A stretch of DNA of 64,000 nt, from positions 806,001 to 870,000 of the forward strand of contig JAQSEB010000110.1 in the NCBI GenBank assembly GCA_030063045.1, in the 5' to 3' direction. Of this stretch, positions 59,615 to 64,000 are shown in pieces. The stretch's first letter is position 1; each line of letters begins with the position of its first letter. The position numbers and the translations under genes were made by a program. This DNA comes from Pratylenchus scribneri. Taxonomy: Eukaryota > Nematoda > Chromadorea > Rhabditida > Pratylenchidae. Below the pieces are notes generated by a model. The model was not told the origin of the DNA. It ran no database searches and was given only the letters and a program-made list of their open reading frames with translations.

Positions 59615-62140
59615 TCATATTGCCTGGAGAAGTTTGCCAAACTCTTTGAATTCCCATTCTTTTCCTTTGTTGCCAAAATTCACCCGAATCGAGTCGCCAG
59701 CATTGTAAAAATTGATGGCTGCGAAAAGTTGGAATGTGGCAAATTTTACGGACAATTCAGCCGTCCCTGTATTTATATTTTTTTAATCATTTTTAATGAA
59801 TTTTAAAATATTTTACCCAATAATTCGCCATTGCATGTGGCAAAACATTTCAAATTTGCCGGTGAATGAATTATGCCAATGCCAATCACATCGTCTCTCT
59901 TGAACCATTCATTGGCATTTTCCAATTTCGTACAATAGCCTTCAATCCAAATTTCACCTTTGCGACTAATTCCAATTGAATTATGCACATCACCAATCCA
60001 TTCATATGCCAATGGAAAACTTTGACCACAAAAGCCGATGCCTATGCCGCCTTCCCTGAATTATGACATAATAAATAAAATAGATGAATATTGGGTTCAT
60101 ATTATATTAATTATTTTTTATAAATTCAAAATATAATTTTATGGTGAGGATCAGGGATGGGCGCCAGAGCCCAAGTCGTTGAACGCCAAACGCCAAAATC
60201 TCAAAAAAAAATTTACGCCAAACGCAAAACGCCAAAAAAGGGCTAAAAATAACGCCAAAAACGCCAAACGCCATGGCGCCCGTCCCTGGTGAGGATTCCG
60301 TATTGCTATTTCGGTACTTATTGAGTAGTTTTTACCAAAAAGTTTAGCCAGGAATTAACCAATCTACAAATTGATCTACCATTTCAAAAACTTTAATTGT
60401 ATTCAATAATTTGTCTTTTAATGCTTTAAATATATTGAATTTTTAATTTTTATATATTTTCAAGTAAATTAAACTAGAAATTTTGGAGGTAAAGCAGTTA
60501 TTATATTTTATTTTGTAAAATTTAAAAATATATTTTATAAAGTAATTTTGTTGAGGACATTTTGGGCATCACTTTCTTATTTTTGTTAGTTTTTTTTAGA
60601 AAATCAGCTAAGAATCAACTCAGTCAGATACCCAACCTTTTTTATTACTAAATTTTGCTTATTATATGAATTCGAATAAATACCATATGGATGAATTGTT
60701 GAAAATTTCCATTTCAAAATAGAAAGGAATTGATGGTATTTTGGCAGACAAATTGAATAATGGAACTGGCGAAATGGCACGTACACAATTGCGCTCTTGA
60801 AATTAAAATTTTAAATAATATTAAAATAAACGATTTTAATTTATACCATTTGGACCAGAATGTTCGACCAGAAGTCCATCTTCCGAAATTATTAATTTCG
60901 GGCCGCAATTTTCTTCATCCAATTTGTTTTCATTTTGATCGAAATTGATCAAATGCATTCCATCAATTCGATCTGTCAAATTGGCTAACTAAATTTTAGT
61001 AGCTAAATGTCATTTAATGGAAAATTATGTCTATTTCAAAAAATTTAATTGCAAAAAAAGATAAATTTGAAAAAAAATAGAAAATTTGCTTATGAATTTG
61101 AATGTTTTTTAATTGAAATTTTATTAAAACAAAAAGTTATTAAAATAAATTTATTGAAATTTTGTTTATTTAGATTACATTTTCGATTTGAATTAACATT
61201 TAATTTCCAATGAAAATTGACTTATCTTACCTTTTTATCGATTTCTTCCACCAATTCAAGCATTTTTTCGTCTAATTTTCCCATATATTCATTCAATCTA
61301 CCAATTCGGCCACCAAATTCTTTTTTCATTTCGTGAGTAATTTCCTTAATCCCATCCAAAATTTCTTTCAATTTGTCAATTTCTTGCTTCTTTCCATCAA
61401 ATTTTCCATTCATTTCTTCCTTCAATTCTTTAAGTTTGAAAGTATCTTCATCCTTTGCTGCCTTCAATTCAGCAATCGCTTCTTTCATTTCCTCCATTCC
61501 ACGTGATTTTCTGCACTTTCATCGTACAATTTGTCATTTTCTTGGACCAATTTCCCGAATTCTTCTTTCAATCCAATAATTTGACCATTTAATTCTGATT
61601 TAATTATTGCCATTTCTTCCTTAGATCCATCAAATGTTTCCACAATTTTCTTCATATTATCCTTCATTTCGGCATTTTCCTTTTTCATTTCTTCAATTTC
61701 TTTCTTTAATTCCTCAAATTCGCAATTATTTACATTGTTTGCCGCTTTCAATTTCTCAATCGCTTTTTCAAACATTTCATCACAATTTCCATCTTTTTCA
61801 TTATTCATTCCATCAAGTGCCGTTTTCATTCCCTCCAATGCCTTCATTAATTTACCAATTCCATCCTTCAATTCGCCAATTTCCTTGCCCATTTGCAAGC
61901 CAATTTGCCAAATTCCTGATTGAATCGCATTGTTTGTGTCGTTTGCCGTTTTCGTCAAAAGATTCTAAAAATAATTAAATTAAATTAATTTTTAAATTTT
62001 ACCTCCAATTTTTGGATTTTTTTGTCAATTTGCTTTGTATCAATTCCAAATGATGTATCTTCTGTCAAATTGGATTCATCCAAATTAACATCATCATCAT
62101 CATTAACTGAAGCATTGAATTCGCCGTTGTTAAAATCCAT
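59615..62140 (-). pseudogene. Coiled-coil SPRY-domain gene, unit C (frameshifted in exon 2)
   Basis: Exons 62140-62003, 61964-61231, 60988-60847, 60795-60684, 60055-59817 and 59766-59615. Exon 4 is 112 nt and lacks the extra AAAAT of A and B, so LSAKI runs directly into PSIPFYFEMEIL and the SPRY domain is open. The coiled-coil exon 2 has a 1-nt deletion near 61507 (GTGATTTTCTGC for GTGACTTTTCTGC) that splits it into two overlapping frames, plus a deletion of about nine bases near 61770. The last exon stops earlier, after KLLQAI. A separate shorter SPRY product from a downstream start cannot be excluded. Confidence 0.7.
60152..60288. mobile_element. 137-bp hAT-like MITE private to unit C
   Basis: Terminal inverted repeats CAGGGATGGGCGCC and GGCGCCCGTCCCTG, flanked by GTGAGGAT at 60144-60151 and 60289-60296. 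The interior is built from AACGCCAAACGCCAAAA repeats. Units A and B have uninterrupted sequence here (near 34639 and 47392). It lies in SPRY intron 4 of unit C. CAGGG ends with an 8-bp duplication are typical of the hAT superfamily. Confidence 0.92.
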
Positions 62141-62351
62141 GGAAGAAGAATCAGATTTTAGATTTAGATATATGAAAGAATTTTTAAATAAAATTATTTA
62201 AATTTAGTGTGGAATTTGATGCAAATAAAAATTCCTTTTTATATTGGCATTTTCAAATCACAGAAAGATTGGTACGGGTCACAAAATGGAGTCATGTGGA
62301 TTGTGGAATGTGGATGGAAATAGAGAATTAATTGGGAAGTGATGGACGAAC

Positions 62352-63270
62352 GGGGAGCGGGACAATTCGACAGTGGATATTTCGACAGTGGACTTTTCGA
62401 CAGTGGGCATTTCGACAGTAGGCGGACATTTCGACAGTGGCGGATTTTTCGCCAGTGGACATTTCGACAGTGGGCATTTCGACAGTAGGCGGACATTTCG
62501 ACAGTGGCGGATTTTTCGCCAGTGGACATTTCGACAGTGGTCATTTCGACAGTAAGCTAGGACATTTCGACAGTGGCCAAAAAAACCTATAAACCGGTTC
62601 TATTCTGGCATAAATTATATACCAATCGACGCATCTCGATCAGCTGAGTGCGAATATATTATTAGTTTTTCATTAGATCGTAATATAAAAAAGTTAGACT
62701 TATTTTAGTTAGGGTAGGTATTTAAATAATGTACACGAATAAAAATGACTATAACTCAACTATTTTTGAATTTTATTTGAAACCAATGATAGATTAATGT
62801 TTAGCTAGTCGAGTTGTATCGATTTTATTTTAATTTGATCAAGTAAAAATTTTCACTTCTTGACCCATAGGGGGGACCCTTCACTTTTGAATTCAGTAAT
62901 TTCACTATGTTTTATTTTTGGTATTTGGGGCATTCGCTTGAATCAAATATGATTTTAATATTAATTTTGATGAGAGGAATCTAATAAAGTCAGAAATTTT
63001 AAAAAATAATCACACCATTTAGATAGAAAAAGAATATTTTCCTTATAATATAGAAATAGTCACAACTTTATTATTTTTGAGTTTCATGCCAAAATAATAT
63101 TATATTCACGTTCAGCTGATCGAGACGCGTCGATTGGTATATAATTTACGCCAGAATAAAACCGGTTTATAGGTTTTTTTGGCCACTGTCGAAATGTCCG
63201 CCTACTGTCGAAATGTCCACTGTCGAAAAGTCCACTGTCGAAATATCCACTGTCGAAATGTCCTAGAGCC
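62352..63270. mobile_element. 919-bp foldback element with ATTTCGACAGTGG repeat arms, private to unit C
   Basis: Flanked by GGACGAAC at 62344-62351 and 63271-63278; units A and B have a single GGACGAAC there (36726-36733 in A). The left arm is a run of TTTCGACAGTGG units (62360-62575), and the right arm carries the inverted CCACTGTCGAAA units (63182-63262). Inside, AAACCGGTTCTATTCTGGCATAAATTATATACCAATCGACGCATC returns inverted near 63112-63170. No coding capacity. Confidence 0.9.
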
Positions 63271-63478
63271 GGACGAACGATGGATGTAGGATGGGCAATG
63301 AGTAGGGTAGGGGCTAGGGGCACAGACACAGAGGTCTTGGCTCTTGGGCATTTTCCAAGAGAAAATTCATAAGAAATGTGTATTGTGCTTGCCAAAATAG
63401 ATGCTAGGTAATCTACCAATATTGGATAGAACGTATTCGGAAAATTGGTCAGTGGGGAAAGCTGGTCAGTGAGGAAAA

Positions 63479-63486
63479 TTAGGTGC
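63479..63486. other. Empty target site of the CGTACT element in unit C
   Basis: A single TTAGGTGC in the context AAAATTAGGTGCTATGTCG, where units A and B have the same octamer duplicated on both sides of the 588-bp element. It fixes the element ends and the 8-bp duplication. Confidence 0.9.
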
Positions 63487-63499
63487 TATGTCGATTCCT

Positions 63500-63900
63500 C
63501 AAAAGTGCAAATGTGGACGATCCTCAATAGTGTAAATAAGGACGTTTTCGACTTATAATAAATCAGAAACCAGTTTTAGTCCCTACAACCCTTATACCAT
63601 TTTGTAGATCTCATCGAGTCGCATCGACTGATATATAATTTGTCATGGTTTGGTCAAAATTAAACATTTAAAAACCAAAAAACTAGAAAAATGGTTTAAA
63701 CGGTTTAATTCCCTCCAATTTTGACTTAATCATTACAAATTATATACCATTCGATGCATCTCGATGAGTTCTACAAAATGGTATAAGGTTTGTATGGTCT
63801 CTCTAAAACCTATTTCTGATTTATTAGAAGAAAAAAACTTATATTTGTACTATTTGTGGAATCGCCCATATTTATACCGCCCTTTGTCTTTTGTGGAGTT
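63500..63900. mobile_element. Foldback element with GACGCATCGA module, unit C
   Basis: Diverged copy of 37560-37960: arms GTGCAAATGTGGACGATCC and GGAATCGCCCATATTTATAC, interior GAGTCGCATCGACTGATATAT and its inverse. The gene-less remainder to 64000 contains the SPRY last-exon relic. Confidence 0.66.
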
Positions 63901-64000
63901 GACCCCGGACATTACCAAAATTCACCAGCAAAATTAAATTACCAATATTATACGAATTGATAGATACGAAAAGTTAGAATGTGGTAAATTTTACTTGGCA

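Larger units (their letters stand above)
59390..64000. repeat. Array unit C, SPRY half (diverged from A and B; runs off right edge)
   Basis: Homologous to 33890-38040 and 46640-50790, but with scattered substitutions, several small indels in the SPRY gene, two private insertions (60152-60288 and 62352-63270) and no CGTACT element. The Ro60 part would lie beyond the right edge. Confidence 0.82.

Noticed and set aside
62373..62555. 60-codon frame with DISTVD/HFDSGHFDS repeats
   Set aside because: Encoded by the ATTTCGACAGTGG arm of the foldback element.

Overview
The window is nuclear DNA of a nematode, very AT-rich (roughly three quarters A+T by eye). Coding is split into short exons by small GT-AG introns with T-rich TTTCAG-type acceptors. 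The gene content is nematode-like: divergent serpentine 7TM receptors, a flavin-containing monooxygenase, Ro60, and SPRY proteins. A plant-parasitic tylenchid (Meloidogyne or a cyst nematode relative) fits the base composition and the receptor and SPRY content, but that is inference. There are no operon-type bacterial signals and no CRISPR, and I saw no rRNA or tRNA gene.

Layout. 1-1156 (minus): 5' part of a flavin-containing monooxygenase that runs off the left edge. 1579-4187 (minus): a complete six-exon Srsx-like 7TM receptor of 301 residues. 4.2-6.07 kb: intergenic, with a receptor-exon relic and a GGAGTC-rich palindromic repeat. 6073-22591 (plus): a chain of 27 exons that stay in phase from an N-terminal signal peptide, through about 1,800 residues of charged helical sequence, to a C-terminal poly(A)-polymerase-like region, about 2,385 residues in all. 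The polymerase part appears to have lost one catalytic aspartate. Its introns carry two related minisatellites and a 1.4-kb foldback element. 23404-26639 and 27243-28773 (plus): two members of one receptor family; the first is intact (313 residues), the second has lost an intron and carries a frameshift.

From about 29.0 kb to the right edge the window is a tandem array of about 12.75-kb units. Each unit holds, in order, a relic of a SPRY exon, a four-exon 7TM receptor (plus), a convergent coiled-coil/SPRY gene (minus), a cluster of foldback elements, and a 5'-truncated Ro60 gene (minus; the third copy lies outside the window). The receptor in copy A is intact while copies B and C share a 1-nt deletion. 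The SPRY genes of A and B share a 5-nt insertion while C has a different 1-nt deletion. So the middle unit is a hybrid, with receptor like C and SPRY like A. This is the signature of an unequal crossover in the short spacer between receptor and SPRY gene, near 33.9, 46.6 and 59.4 kb.

The array also gives filled-site/empty-site comparisons for several non-autonomous foldback transposons with 8-bp target duplications. Exon models were built by hand from splice signals, reading phase and family resemblance; no search or transcript data were available.
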